The notes: generated by a model not told the origin, from the sequence alone. 64,000 nt of DNA from Acinetobacter sedimenti (GCF_022601685.1 NZ_JAKUML010000005.1:62001-126000); one strand, 5' to 3'. Numbered from the stretch's first letter, positions 10,820 to 20,471 are shown. A program made the numbers and translations.

Positions 10820-11113
10820 CTACTTCTTAAAATTCGACAACAACGCCGAAGTAATCGATGTATTATTTTTAACGACTCTAGTTTTTTTCGCTTTTGCCGA
10901 TTGGTCTTTGACTCTTTCGATACGGATCGCGCGCAACTTATCTTCATTCTCGATCACGATAAATTTCACCCGTTCATTGCGCTTCGGTTCGCCATCTACC
11001 AAAGGAAAATCAGAAATATGAAAGAAAATATCCTGCTCCAGCGCATCAATAAAGCCAAAGCCACGATCGGCATTGTATTGTTTGATGCGACCTTGATGAA
11101 ATTCAGATTTCAT
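10820..11113 (-). CDS. Cold-shock-domain nucleic-acid-binding protein
   Basis: A 97-residue protein. Residues 1-70 form one cold-shock domain with RNP1 as DRGFGFI and RNP2 as DIFFHISDF, the surface that binds single-stranded RNA or DNA. A basic tail (KDQSAKAKKTRVVKN) adds about 25 residues beyond the 65-70 usual for CspA-type proteins. It leads a two-gene unit with the RelA/SpoT-like gene 8 bases downstream. Whether it serves as an antitoxin, an RNA adaptor or only a neighbour is unknown. Confidence 0.85.
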   Translation of the reverse strand: MKSEFHQGRIKQYNADRGFGFIDALEQDIFFHISDFPLVDGEPKRNERVKFIVIENEDKLRAIRIERVKDQSAKAKKTRVVKNNTSITSALLSNFKK

Positions 11114-11257
11114 AGCGATTTCCTTGATGGTGGGTGATTAAAGTTTAACGACGAGTTTATGTGGTCTGAAAAACCGAAAGGCGACGCAAATAAACATTAT
11201 AAAGCAAAGCGTGTAACTTCAAAATCAGCGGTTAATTATGCGCAGTTAGTCAGCAGA

Positions 11258-11788
11258 TTACTGCAACTGTTTCCACTCGACTACCACTTGATTATCACCG
11301 CCCATCAGCGTCCATTCACCATCCATGATGTTAAGTTGTAGTTGCATGGTGCGCTCGCAGAGTTTTTGAATCTCTGCTGTGGTATTTTCAGAGAGTTGCC
11401 ACACTTCGACATTTTTCAAAGTTTTTAGTTTGGCACTGCGTTTATACCATTCTGCGACGGCACTGCCATAAGTAATCACCGCGACTTGATCACAGCGTGC
11501 ACTGGCTTTTTTGACTTTATCTTCATCCGGACTACCGACTTCAATCCATTTTTGCAGCTGACCTGTCAGGTCTTTTTGCCACAGCGCAGGCTCATTGGTT
11601 TCAAACAAATCTTTGGTAAACTCTAGTGCCTCATCGGCAAAACGTGCATATGCCAAAATCCGCACCATCAAACGCTCAATGGTTTCAGATGGGTGCAATG
11701 CCAAAGTCAGCTGAAAGTCGCTATATGTATGGGTATCCATATCGGCAATGTTTAAATCTGCTTTATAAATGGTTGCTTTTAATGCCAT
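11258..11788 (-). CDS. yaeQ: YaeQ family protein
   Basis: A 176-residue protein with the YaeQ pattern: start MALKATIYKADL, LALHPSETIERLMVRILAYA, then DLTGQLQKWIEVGSPDEDKVKKAS and a C-terminal LNIMDGEWTLMGG. Members of the family adopt a PD-(D/E)XK-like fold, and E. coli YaeQ was first linked to rescue of rfaH mutants; its biochemical role is unclear. The start at 11788 is preferred to upstream codons because it matches the family N-terminus. Same strand as the cold-shock gene downstream, with a 144-base gap. Confidence 0.88.
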   Translation of the reverse strand: MALKATIYKADLNIADMDTHTYSDFQLTLALHPSETIERLMVRILAYARFADEALEFTKDLFETNEPALWQKDLTGQLQKWIEVGSPDEDKVKKASARCDQVAVITYGSAVAEWYKRSAKLKTLKNVEVWQLSENTTAEIQKLCERTMQLQLNIMDGEWTLMGGDNQVVVEWKQLQ

Positions 11789-11905
11789 GGCAATCTTCCC
11801 TAAAATAGGTGATCCTAAAATGTGCGTATAGGATAACGAATTACGATAGCGGATGCAGAATAATTTCAAGTGATTTGTTTTAAATGGGTTTTATTATAAT
11901 TTGCT

Positions 11906-13351
11906 TTAAAGCTCTCGCTGTGCACGCCAATTTTTTTGATTAGTAAGGAATACCCACCAACCCAAAGCTGCGCCCATGAGTTTGACGATTTGAAAGGTAA
12001 ACGGCGCAAAAATGGTTGCACACAGAATCGCAGGGAAATCCTTCCATGACAAAGAAATTTCAGTCCAACGATGATAAAGCCACATGCCCCAACAATGATA
12101 AACCAAGTCCAAAGTCATCTTGCCAAGAATGATCAAAAGTATTGCGTAAAGCACAGGATTTGGCTGAGTAAAATCCGCTTGAAAAATTAAGATGCCAAGA
12201 ATAATAAATGCGCTCAATCCTAAAAAAGGCTGAATCGCATCAAACATCTTCATCGGTAGCATCAAGCGACCGACCGCACCATATTTATGATTTGCCATCA
12301 TATCGAGATAGGCAAACTGTGTCTGCAAAAAACCACCAAACCAACGCTTACGTTGATGGAAAAAAGCTTTAAAACCATTCGGTGCATCAGTCACACCATA
12401 GGCTTGTCCTGTGATGCCGACTGTCCAGTCCAAGTCGTGCTCTAAGGCATAGCGATAGATACGGTGATTCAACTCATAATCTTCTACCATGCTATCAGGA
12501 TCAAAGCCACCAACTTGTTTCAACACCTCAGTACGGTAAATCGCAAACGCACCTGAAACCAAAAGTAGGGCATTGGCTTTGTAACATGCGGCACGAGAGA
12601 GGAAAGAAAAGATGTATTCAAACTGCTGAAAAAATTCAAAAAAGCAATTCACTAATCTTGAAAAACGATTTGGGCGACAAACTGGTTTAAGCACACCGCC
12701 AGAAGCCACTAGATTCGGACTGTTTTGAAAATCAGTTATGAACGCTTGCAGTGCATTTGGTGCAATCACGGTATCTGCATCCAGTGTTACCATGAGATCG
12801 CTGTCAATATAGGATAACGCACTATTTAGTGCTTTCGCCTTGCCTTGAGAAGCTTGTCGAAGTACAAATAAGTTTTGTCGTAGTGTCGACTGGATTAAGC
12901 CTTGCGATGTTGCAAGTCCGTACTTTTGTTCAAGCAATTGTGCTGAATGATCGGTTGAGCCGTCATCAATGATATAGATTTTCGCTTTCACATCTTGCTG
13001 TGCAAAAAGCGCTTCAATACATTTGGGTAAAATTAAACTTTCATTTCGTGCAGGAATCAGCACACTAATGGTTGGGTTATTTATGATTGTGCTGTGAGCT
13101 AGGGTTTGAATTGAATTTTGAGTTGTAATTTTAGCGAATGGGAAAATATGACGTTGTGTGGCGAGATGTCGAGTTTGAAATAGAACAAAGAAAATCAGCC
13201 ACACATCATAAGCCAAATAAAACAAGCCTGCCGACCACGCCCAAATCCCATCAAGAAACCACCATGCACCTGCACTCAATACAAAGAGCATCAAGCAAAG
13301 GAGCATGATGAATGTTGAGAGTAGATTTAAGCTAGAGTGATGGAAAGCCAT
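11906..13351 (-). CDS. Membrane glycosyltransferase family 2, processive type
   Basis: A 481-residue inner-membrane enzyme. Two helices lie near residues 10-65, a cytosolic GT-A domain spans about 90-340, and further helices fill the C-terminus. The GT-A domain shows ISVLIPARNES, the nucleotide-binding DDGSTD, the metal-binding DADT, the acidic MVEDYEL and the QRKRWFGG (QxxRW) motif. The QxxRW plus surrounding membrane helices point to a polysaccharide synthase of the PgaC/BcsA/hyaluronan-synthase kind. No partner genes (deacetylase, exporter, PilZ) are adjacent, so the polymer is unknown. It has no family-typical operon here. Confidence 0.85.
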   Translation of the reverse strand: MAFHHSSLNLLSTFIMLLCLMLFVLSAGAWWFLDGIWAWSAGLFYLAYDVWLIFFVLFQTRHLATQRHIFPFAKITTQNSIQTLAHSTIINNPTISVLIPARNESLILPKCIEALFAQQDVKAKIYIIDDGSTDHSAQLLEQKYGLATSQGLIQSTLRQNLFVLRQASQGKAKALNSALSYIDSDLMVTLDADTVIAPNALQAFITDFQNSPNLVASGGVLKPVCRPNRFSRLVNCFFEFFQQFEYIFSFLSRAACYKANALLLVSGAFAIYRTEVLKQVGGFDPDSMVEDYELNHRIYRYALEHDLDWTVGITGQAYGVTDAPNGFKAFFHQRKRWFGGFLQTQFAYLDMMANHKYGAVGRLMLPMKMFDAIQPFLGLSAFIILGILIFQADFTQPNPVLYAILLIILGKMTLDLVYHCWGMWLYHRWTEISLSWKDFPAILCATIFAPFTFQIVKLMGAALGWWVFLTNQKNWRAQREL

Positions 13352-13457
13352 TCAAAGCCTAGAAATAAAATGCGGTGCTGACGTGGTAGCGATTATACAC
13401 ATGGCTTGTGATGAAAAGCGTTAATATTGGTGAACCACCGTTTGAAAACGCATTAAT

Positions 13458-14918
13458 CTACGATGAACAACTCACCATTACTTCAGGTTGATCACTTGGC
13501 AATGGCGCAAGGTCTTCGGCTCGTTCAATCTCAGCTTGTTTTTCAAAAGGGTTGCTCAGTAAAGTAAATAAACGCTCAACTTCGGATAAGTCATCTTTTT
13601 CCGCCAGTTCGATTGCACGTTGCGCCATATGATTGCGCAAAATATAGATTGGATTGTGTTGTTGCATATTCAATTGCAAACTATTTTGATCGGCATCTTT
13701 ACGAATCGCTTGATATATGCTCAGACAGTCATCAAAGGCACGGGTATCAATACAATCATCTCGAAGGGCAGTATAAGCGTGATCGGTCAGGCGACGGAAA
13801 CTGCTGGTATAGTCCAACTGCTCAGCTTGTAAAATCCGTAAAAATGCCATACCACAATCAAAACAGCGGTCATCATCTTGTGGCAAGCCCATTTTCTTTG
13901 CCAAACCTGATCGGTAATAATTCAGAAATGCAGGTTCAAAATCTTCAAGGCAAGTGGCTAAATCCGCTTTGAATTGTTCTTTATCTTGTGCATTTGCTAG
14001 TTCTGTATTGGCTAAGGGAATCAAATTATTCAGCCATACCCAAAGATTCCAATGGGCAATACTTGGTTGATTTTGATAGGTATAGCGTCCTTGATTGTCC
14101 GAATGATTGTTAATCCAGTTCGGGCGGAATCGTTCCATGAAACCATACGGTCCAAAATCTAAAGTCGAGCCTGTGATATTCAAATTATCCGTGTTCATCA
14201 CGCCATGCGCAAAGCCGACCAACTGCCAACCTGCGATCATGTAAGCGGTACGATCAATCACTTGTTTTGCCATAGCGAGTATAGGTGATTCAGCGTTTAA
14301 ACAATCAGGATAATAATTTTCCAAGCAGTGTTGAGCAAATTCTTGCAATAGATCAGGTTGATATTGATTAATCCACTCAAAATGACCAAGACGAATATGA
14401 CTATCCGAAGTACGTAGTAAAATCGCCGACGGCTCAAATTGCTCACGACGGATTTGTAATTCATGGGAATAAATAAAACCAAGCGCATTGCTTGATGGCA
14501 CATGCAGATGATGTAGCGCATGTCCTGCAAGGTATTCTCGAATTACTGAGCGTAGTACAGCTCGACCATCACCCATGCGAGAGTAGGGCGTAAGCCCAAT
14601 ACCTTTGAGATGTAAATCAGTTAATTTTTGATTTTGATCTAAGGCTTGCCCGATTAGTAATCCACGTCCATCACCCAGTTGACCTGCCCATTGTCCAAAC
14701 TGATGACCTGCATAGACCATTGCTAAGGGATCGGCTTCATTGGGTAAATTGGTGCCATTGATGATATTGACCCAATCGGCTTGCTCTGCTTCTGTCCATT
14801 GCAACTGCTCAGCCAAAGCATGGTTAAAATGTCCTGCCTTTGGTTTTGGTAGACTTTCTACAGCCTGTTTATGAAATAGTTTTGGGCTGAGCGTGGCGTA
14901 GCGATTGTCAAATTGCAT
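13458..14918 (-). CDS. selO: Protein adenylyltransferase SelO (YdiU)
   Basis: A 486-residue pseudokinase-fold enzyme that AMPylates proteins on Ser, Thr or Tyr. Family hallmarks are the YAGHQFGQWAGQLGDGR glycine-rich loop near residues 68-84, LHLKGIGLTPYSRMGDGRAVLRS, and the metal-binding MNTDNLNITGSTLDFGP. The protein ends in CSS; the C-terminal Cys is the position of selenocysteine in eukaryotic SelO and takes part in redox control in studied homologues. Monocistronic by spacing. In E. coli SelO supports resistance to oxidative stress. Confidence 0.95.
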   Translation of the reverse strand: MQFDNRYATLSPKLFHKQAVESLPKPKAGHFNHALAEQLQWTEAEQADWVNIINGTNLPNEADPLAMVYAGHQFGQWAGQLGDGRGLLIGQALDQNQKLTDLHLKGIGLTPYSRMGDGRAVLRSVIREYLAGHALHHLHVPSSNALGFIYSHELQIRREQFEPSAILLRTSDSHIRLGHFEWINQYQPDLLQEFAQHCLENYYPDCLNAESPILAMAKQVIDRTAYMIAGWQLVGFAHGVMNTDNLNITGSTLDFGPYGFMERFRPNWINNHSDNQGRYTYQNQPSIAHWNLWVWLNNLIPLANTELANAQDKEQFKADLATCLEDFEPAFLNYYRSGLAKKMGLPQDDDRCFDCGMAFLRILQAEQLDYTSSFRRLTDHAYTALRDDCIDTRAFDDCLSIYQAIRKDADQNSLQLNMQQHNPIYILRNHMAQRAIELAEKDDLSEVERLFTLLSNPFEKQAEIERAEDLAPLPSDQPEVMVSCSS

Positions 14919-15006
14919 GGATAAGTTCCTTGAAGCAAGACGACTACTATAGCAATTTTAAAAAAGTAAGTATTGTGGGAAAGCTTTAATACGACTCGTC
15001 AGGAAA

Positions 15007-15036
15007 TAAAAAAAGCTTTCCGAAGAAAGCTTTTAA
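15007..15036 (-). terminator. Terminator after the desaturase gene
   Basis: On the minus strand AAAGCTTTC and GAAAGCTTT enclose a TTCG tetraloop and are followed by a T run. It begins 21 bases past the desaturase stop. Confidence 0.88.
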
Positions 15037-15056
15037 GTGAATTGGTGGTGAGCTTA

Positions 15057-16235
15057 TTAGATACGTTTTGCTTCTTTACGTAATGAACGAAGCATGAGCT
15101 CTACACGTTGACTTTGTTCAATCAAGTTTTGCTCAACAGCGTGGAATTCTTGTTTTAGCTTGATATCCATCTGATGAATACGCTCTGCAACAGCAACTTT
15201 TTTCGCTTGTAACTCTTGCTCTCTGAGCTTTGCCCATTCATTGAGTGTGTGCGTAAACGTTTCGTATTCATCAGCAATTTTCAGCTTCATTTGCGCAATG
15301 TCTTCATTGACGTTATGACCAAAGATTGCCAAATTTTTCTCTGCATATTTAAACTTCATGGCAAGCTCAGCACGCTTGATATTAAAGCTTGGAATACGAC
15401 GCAGGTTTTTGGTCAGACCAACGGTAGATAACGACCAAATCAGCCACTTTGTTGGATCATATTGCCACCATTTCACGCCATTACGATAGTCGTATTGGAA
15501 GATGTGGTGGTAGTTATGATAGCCTTCGCCCCATGTGAAAATCGCCAACCAAAAGTTATCACGTGCTGTATTTTCATCAGTATATGGACGTTTGCCCCAC
15601 ATATGGCATAGCGAGTTGATAAAGAAAGTCACATGATGGCTTGCGATCAAACGCAATAAACCGCCAAGCAACATCACACCCCATAGATCGCCTACAGCCC
15701 AACCGACCAATGCAGGAATACCAAGATTGGTCAAAAGAACCAGCGGAATATAGTAGTTGTGCTGAAACATGACTAACTTGTCATCGAGCAGGTCAGGGAC
15801 ATTTTTATAATCCGTTTCGCCACTAGGATAGTCACGAAGCATCCAACCAATGTGCGAATACCAAAAGCCTTTTTTCGCAGAGTACGGATCACGTTCGATA
15901 TCATCGACATGACGATGATGGACACGGTGTCCAGATGACCAATACAAGATGCTGTTCTGAATCGCAAAAGTCCCTGCGATCATCAATGCAATACGCACAG
16001 GCAATGAAGCTTCATAAGTGCGATGCGCCCAAAGACGGTGATAGCCCGCAGTAATGCCTAGACTACTCATCGCTAAAAGCAACACAAAACTGACCCATGC
16101 AGCAACTGAAAAGTCGTGCGAATAGGTATAGAGAGGGATCAAGATCAATGCGGCTAAAGGTGTACCGAGTAAGACAATGGTGCCCGGCCAGTTAATCGGC
16201 GCTTTGCCTTTAGGCGTGATGGTTTCAGATGACAT
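15057..16235 (-). CDS. Membrane acyl-CoA delta-9 fatty acid desaturase
   Basis: A 392-residue membrane di-iron enzyme that inserts a cis double bond in fatty acyl chains. The three histidine boxes are HRLWAH (66-71), HRVHHRH (103-109) and HNYHH further on. Four hydrophobic segments bracket them. A charged, predicted coiled-coil tail of about 110 residues (rich in Lys, Glu, Gln) follows the catalytic core and makes it longer than the bare desaturase domain. The substrate is likely acyl-CoA, as in the Acinetobacter/Pseudomonas DesB type, but that is inference. It is monocistronic with a strong terminator. Confidence 0.9.
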   Translation of the reverse strand: MSSETITPKGKAPINWPGTIVLLGTPLAALILIPLYTYSHDFSVAAWVSFVLLLAMSSLGITAGYHRLWAHRTYEASLPVRIALMIAGTFAIQNSILYWSSGHRVHHRHVDDIERDPYSAKKGFWYSHIGWMLRDYPSGETDYKNVPDLLDDKLVMFQHNYYIPLVLLTNLGIPALVGWAVGDLWGVMLLGGLLRLIASHHVTFFINSLCHMWGKRPYTDENTARDNFWLAIFTWGEGYHNYHHIFQYDYRNGVKWWQYDPTKWLIWSLSTVGLTKNLRRIPSFNIKRAELAMKFKYAEKNLAIFGHNVNEDIAQMKLKIADEYETFTHTLNEWAKLREQELQAKKVAVAERIHQMDIKLKQEFHAVEQNLIEQSQRVELMLRSLRKEAKRI

Positions 16236-16445
16236 CTATTTGGTTTCTCCATTTCCACCAAAAAATCTGTAAAAGCTTTCGACGTCGAGTCGAGCTTTTG
16301 GTGCGACTATCATAGCATTAGCATACAGTTGTACACTAATAAAAAATGATGAATTTGTGTCAAAACTCTACATGAAATCTACATAATTTCGGTATATGCT
16401 GAATTCATTGATTTTTTTGTTTAATCGTGCGCTTTTGGAGGAAAA

Positions 16446-17015
16446 ATGCAGAAATTATCGACAGTACAAGCATCCGCTCAACAAGATGTAAAGTCTTCGA
16501 TCAAACATGCACTAGTTTTCTCGATAATGACTTTGTTGATGACGGCATTTTTGCTCACAGCGTGTCAATCCGCACCGCAACAATCAAAAAGCAAATCACA
16601 AGCCACTAAAACAACAAATACAGGGCTGACTCGTTTAGAAATCTCGAAACGCACTGTACCGATCATCAAAAGTAAAGATGGTGTGCAAGATATTCCGTGG
16701 ACGATCACTCAAGTAAAATATAAAAAAGCACTCTATTTCAACCAAATGCCAAACATTCTATTGCAATCTAATAGTCTGAGATTGATTGGTAGCACAGGCT
16801 GTAATGCGCTGTTTGGGCAATATCAAATCAATGTTGCAAACCGAACCATTACGATGGATGCGAGCGCAGGACATCAAACATGTAATAATGCTTTAGCACA
16901 AGAAGCAGATTTGATGGACGCATTGAAACGTGTAGAAAAATTCGAAATCACCGCACAGGGGATTCGTTTTTATGATGCAAATCGTCAAATCGTAATACAA
17001 GCTGAGCAACGCTAA
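16446..17015 (+). CDS. META-domain (HslJ-like) lipoprotein
   Basis: A 189-residue protein with a long N-terminal region: about 23 polar residues, a hydrophobic helix, then the lipobox LLTAC near residue 38-42. The remainder is a META domain: SLRLIGSTGCNALFGQY, then HQTCNNALAQEADLMDALKRVEKFEI and a final IRFYDANRQIVI, as in HslJ. E. coli HslJ is an outer-membrane-associated heat-inducible protein linked to novobiocin resistance; no enzymatic role is known. A GGAGG ribosome site lies just upstream of the chosen start. The unusually long n-region before the signal helix leaves some doubt about the start. Confidence 0.82.
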   Translation: MQKLSTVQASAQQDVKSSIKHALVFSIMTLLMTAFLLTACQSAPQQSKSKSQATKTTNTGLTRLEISKRTVPIIKSKDGVQDIPWTITQVKYKKALYFNQMPNILLQSNSLRLIGSTGCNALFGQYQINVANRTITMDASAGHQTCNNALAQEADLMDALKRVEKFEITAQGIRFYDANRQIVIQAEQR

Positions 17016-17033
17016 AGATTGCCCTTGAATAAA

Positions 17034-17759
17034 TTAGAGTTGTTCGAGCATCAACTTTGGAAAATCTGTAATCAGCCCATGAATGCCAAAATCTCTCAAA
17101 GCTTTGGCACGCTCAACATCATTGACCGTCCATACACTGGTTTTCAGTCCTGCTTGATGGCTTAAATCAATCAACGCTTGGGTGGCAAGGATATCTTTCC
17201 AACCAATACGATCGCAGCCAAAATTCACTGCCGTTTCAATCGCATGTGTACCGAACGGAAATTCGACTAAGAAGCCACGATGAAATTTTGACTGGTTTTT
17301 TAATTGGCGCTGTTGCAGTGCAGTCATGATTTTGACATCAAAGCTAGTAATGGTGACGTGATGTGCATCATACTCCAAAGCAGTTTCTAAAAATTCAACC
17401 AATTCATCGGCGTCATCTTGGGTATCGACGGCCTTGACTTCAATTTCGATATGATCAAAGTCATGGCAAATCTGCATCACTTGCGCTAATCGTGGTAAGG
17501 CTTCAGGCTGATGCCAGTCAGGCATTGTATGTGCAAGATTTAATTGCTGAATGTCATCATCAGAGGCGTGGACAAGACTTAAATCGACACCAGTCGTTCT
17601 GAGAAAGTGATCGTCATGAATAATCACCAATTCCTGCTGCTTGGAGAGTCGTACATCAAACTCTACCGCTCGAATACCGAGATTATGTAAATACTGAAAA
17701 CCACCCAAAGTATTTTCAGGGGCTTCACCACGTGCGCCACGATGTCCAATGATTTGCAT
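17034..17759 (-). CDS. ugpQ: Glycerophosphodiester phosphodiesterase
   Basis: A 241-residue TIM-barrel enzyme that splits deacylated phospholipid head groups to glycerol 3-phosphate and an alcohol. The start IIGHRGARGEAPENT holds the catalytic His-Arg, EFDVRLSKQQELVIIHDDH supplies metal-binding Glu/Asp and the second catalytic His, and EIEVKA continues the metal site. There is no signal peptide, so it is cytosolic like UgpQ rather than periplasmic GlpQ. It converges on the META lipoprotein with an 18-base gap. The PduO gene on the same strand ends 77 bases upstream. Confidence 0.93.
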   Translation of the reverse strand: MQIIGHRGARGEAPENTLGGFQYLHNLGIRAVEFDVRLSKQQELVIIHDDHFLRTTGVDLSLVHASDDDIQQLNLAHTMPDWHQPEALPRLAQVMQICHDFDHIEIEVKAVDTQDDADELVEFLETALEYDAHHVTITSFDVKIMTALQQRQLKNQSKFHRGFLVEFPFGTHAIETAVNFGCDRIGWKDILATQALIDLSHQAGLKTSVWTVNDVERAKALRDFGIHGLITDFPKLMLEQL

Positions 17760-17836
17760 AGCACCTCAAGTTTTTTAATCGACGACAATATGCAGTTGAT
17801 CATAGCATTTGCATGATCAAATCACAGTGTAAAAGA

Positions 17837-18424
17837 CTAGATTTGATCATTGATATTTTTTTGCCACAGCACTTCTGCACCACCTGACTGGTGCTGTAAA
17901 GTGCGTGATGTAACAAAAAACCAATCGGATAAACGATTGAGTAATTGTAATGCAGTGGCTTGAATATTCTGATCACGCTGTGCAAGGCTAATCAACTGGC
18001 GCTCGGCACGGCGACACACTGCACGAGCTTGATGTGCATAACTACATGCAAGCGTACCACTCGGTAGGATAAAGTCTTTGAGCATTGGCAAGTTTTCATT
18101 CATCTGATCAATGTCATTTTCCAAAAAATCAATACATTTTTGCTGTAACAGTTGATAGTTGGGAATACAGACTTCACCACCAAGATCAAATAACCAGTGT
18201 TGAATCAGGCTCAGTTTTTTATCCCAATCTTGAAAAGTGTCTGCATCATCGAATGCGCTACTTTGAATCTGTGCACGAAGTACGCCGACGACTGCATTTA
18301 ATTCGTCAATGTCGCCTAAAGTGTGAATGCGTAGATCATCTTTGGCTGTGCGTGAGCCATCCCCAAGTCCTGTGGTGCCTGTGTCGCCTGTTCGGGTGTA
18401 GATTTTACTGAGTCTGTGTCCCAT
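17837..18424 (-). CDS. Cob(I)yrinic acid a,c-diamide/cobalamin adenosyltransferase, PduO type
   Basis: A 195-residue ATP:cob(I)alamin adenosyltransferase of the PduO/MMAB family, making adenosylcobalamin. The ATP loop YTRTGDTGTTGL is at residues 9-20 and the C-terminal NRLSDWFFVTSR matches the RLSD-x-FxxxR signature. The ATG at 18424 has GAGG upstream and is preferred to an upstream TTG. It lies downstream of the riboswitch-controlled TonB receptor, but a hairpin terminator in the 142-base gap suggests that transcription is not simply shared. No adenosylcobalamin-using enzyme lies in this window. Confidence 0.92.
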   Translation of the reverse strand: MGHRLSKIYTRTGDTGTTGLGDGSRTAKDDLRIHTLGDIDELNAVVGVLRAQIQSSAFDDADTFQDWDKKLSLIQHWLFDLGGEVCIPNYQLLQQKCIDFLENDIDQMNENLPMLKDFILPSGTLACSYAHQARAVCRRAERQLISLAQRDQNIQATALQLLNRLSDWFFVTSRTLQHQSGGAEVLWQKNINDQI

Positions 18425-18471
18425 GATTTTCCTCAATGATTTCGACTTTCAGTTGTTGTCAATGTTGGTAT

Positions 18472-18506
18472 AAAAAAATGGATAATGCTGGAGTGTCATT
18501 ATCCAT
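18472..18506 (-). terminator. Terminator after the btuB-like gene
   Basis: Perfect 10-bp stem ATGGATAATG/CATTATCCAT (18478-18487 and 18497-18506) with a 9-base loop. On the minus strand it is followed by a T run, placing it 60 bases after the receptor stop and before the adenosyltransferase. Confidence 0.85.
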
Positions 18507-18566
18507 GTAAATGGCTTTGAGTTTAGGCTGTTATGGTTATTCTCTGCCTAAATTTGTAATGGCTGT

Positions 18567-20420
18567 TTAATAGCGTAGTGTTGCACCAATTGAGGCCAAT
18601 CGACCGCCATTGATGTAATAACTACCACTGCCATAGGCTGTACGATATTTACTATCACCGACATTTTGTACATTAGTGAACAGTTTTAAATGATCATTCA
18701 CATTGGCATAAGCATGTAGGTCGATGCGAAGACGTCCAGGTATGCGCACGGCATCAAATGCAGAGTTATCCGACTCATCATTTGCTGTCAATGTGCTCGA
18801 AATACCATACATTTCATCAGCCCAACCTGCGGTTAAGCTTGCACTTTGGCGAGGACGGCGACTCAAGTCTTCACCAGTATTGTCATCCGTAGTACGGACA
18901 TAATGATAGGCAATATTGGCAAATAAGTTTTTCCCTTGCCATTTTGCGTAGACCTCGCCACCTTCCATCGTGGCTTGATTAATATTTTGGTTTTGATAGA
19001 CTCCAAATCCACTACAATCTGCAATACAAACCGAGTCAATCAAGTTATCAACTTCTGTACGGTACAGCGAAATACCTGTTTGTACAGATTGAGCGATTTT
19101 GTGATCTAAACCAATTTCATAAGATAGGCTTTCTTCAGGCTCCAATTCAGGATTGCCACCATAAGCATATAAATCATTAATACTTGGTGCACGAAAAGCA
19201 CTGCCAATATTGCTATAAATGCTGGTTGCAGGTGTAAAGTGATAGCGAATAGCACCTTGCGCAACGGTATGCTCGCCGTATTTTTCATTGTCTTCTACAC
19301 GTACACCGACTTGTGTATTGAGCTTTTGACCGCTGAACTGATGTTGTAAATAGTAGCCTGTGGTATCTACGCTTTCATCAATTGGTGAACCATAGCTGAT
19401 GACATCTGCTTCACTGTTGCGGTGTGTTGCACCAATAAGAAGGTTTTGTGTCGTGGTAAAATCCCATTTTCCATAAAGCTCTGCTTCTTGGCTGGTACTA
19501 TGGACAAAATCATAGCTTCCTGCCCAGTTTGGGTCTTTCTGTTCGATATTGTCTTCAAACTGAGAAAGGCGTGCGTTTACTTCAACTTGTCCAAGATTGA
19601 CACGACCTTTGAGGTTGATCATTTCATTGTCAAAGTCTTGTGCAGTCATGTTACCCATGCTGTCATATTGGCTATTGCCTTGGTTGTCGCTATAGTCGAT
19701 CGAAGATGCATATTGCTCACGCTCTACGCCAAACTTTGCACTAAAACCACGTTGATCAAAAGCGGCTGTTGGCGCATTATCAATTTCTTTTACAGCAGTA
19801 CCATCGGTTTCAAGGCGTTGTCCACGGACTTGTGCATAAAAACCATTTTCAGCCAAATCTGCACCGATTATGGCTTTATAGGTATTATTTTCACCGTATT
19901 CACCAGTTAAAAATCCACCACTTTTTTCAGGGGTCTTACTGACGAGTTGCACCACACCACCGATCGCATCTGTACCATATAAAACCGATGCAGGGCCTTT
20001 TAAAATTTCAATTTGTTTGATGTCAGTGGTATCAATAAAGCCCAAAGAGGCGATGCCTGCTGAAGTGCTATTCAGACGTACACCATCACGCAACACTAGA
20101 GTCTGGTCAGACTCTGCGCCACGAGTAAAAATAGACGCTTGTTGACCATAACCACCAAGTTGCACCATATTTATGGCTGCTTCAGCTTGTAATAGATCAG
20201 GCAAAGAGGCGATTGGTGACTGTGCTAAAGTATTTTCGTCAATCACGTGAACACGTGCTGCAACGGTATTTAGGCTTTGCGCAGAACGTGTTGCGGTAAC
20301 GACGATCGGATCGAGTTTTACAATGTCTTGTGAATTGCTTTGTTCAGCCAATGTCGTGGTACTTGCACAGGCAATAGCGATCGCACCAACCAATGGCGCA
20401 ACAGGGAAGTTTTTAAACAT
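18567..20420 (-). CDS. btuB: TonB-dependent vitamin B12 receptor, BtuB-like
   Basis: A 617-residue outer-membrane receptor. A signal peptide (about 1-25) precedes a TonB box DPIVVTA at residues 37-43, a plug domain (LPDLLQAEAAINMVQLGG, GPASVLYGTDAIGGVV) and a 22-strand type barrel ending YINGGRLASIGATLRY. The B12 assignment rests mainly on the cobalamin riboswitch in its leader and on its size, which matches BtuB. The start at 20420 is chosen because a GGAG site precedes it and it opens a good signal peptide; codons further upstream would run into the riboswitch. It has its own terminator. Confidence 0.92.
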   Translation of the reverse strand: MFKNFPVAPLVGAIAIACASTTTLAEQSNSQDIVKLDPIVVTATRSAQSLNTVAARVHVIDENTLAQSPIASLPDLLQAEAAINMVQLGGYGQQASIFTRGAESDQTLVLRDGVRLNSTSAGIASLGFIDTTDIKQIEILKGPASVLYGTDAIGGVVQLVSKTPEKSGGFLTGEYGENNTYKAIIGADLAENGFYAQVRGQRLETDGTAVKEIDNAPTAAFDQRGFSAKFGVEREQYASSIDYSDNQGNSQYDSMGNMTAQDFDNEMINLKGRVNLGQVEVNARLSQFEDNIEQKDPNWAGSYDFVHSTSQEAELYGKWDFTTTQNLLIGATHRNSEADVISYGSPIDESVDTTGYYLQHQFSGQKLNTQVGVRVEDNEKYGEHTVAQGAIRYHFTPATSIYSNIGSAFRAPSINDLYAYGGNPELEPEESLSYEIGLDHKIAQSVQTGISLYRTEVDNLIDSVCIADCSGFGVYQNQNINQATMEGGEVYAKWQGKNLFANIAYHYVRTTDDNTGEDLSRRPRQSASLTAGWADEMYGISSTLTANDESDNSAFDAVRIPGRLRIDLHAYANVNDHLKLFTNVQNVGDSKYRTAYGSGSYYINGGRLASIGATLRY

Positions 20421-20471
20421 ATCAAGCTCCAGACATTCACCCCACGTGAATGATGGGTTAAAGATGGTAGC

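Noticed and set aside
15216-15431. Plus-strand reading frame inside the desaturase gene
   Set aside because: It lies entirely within a strongly supported coding gene and has no motif or ribosome site.
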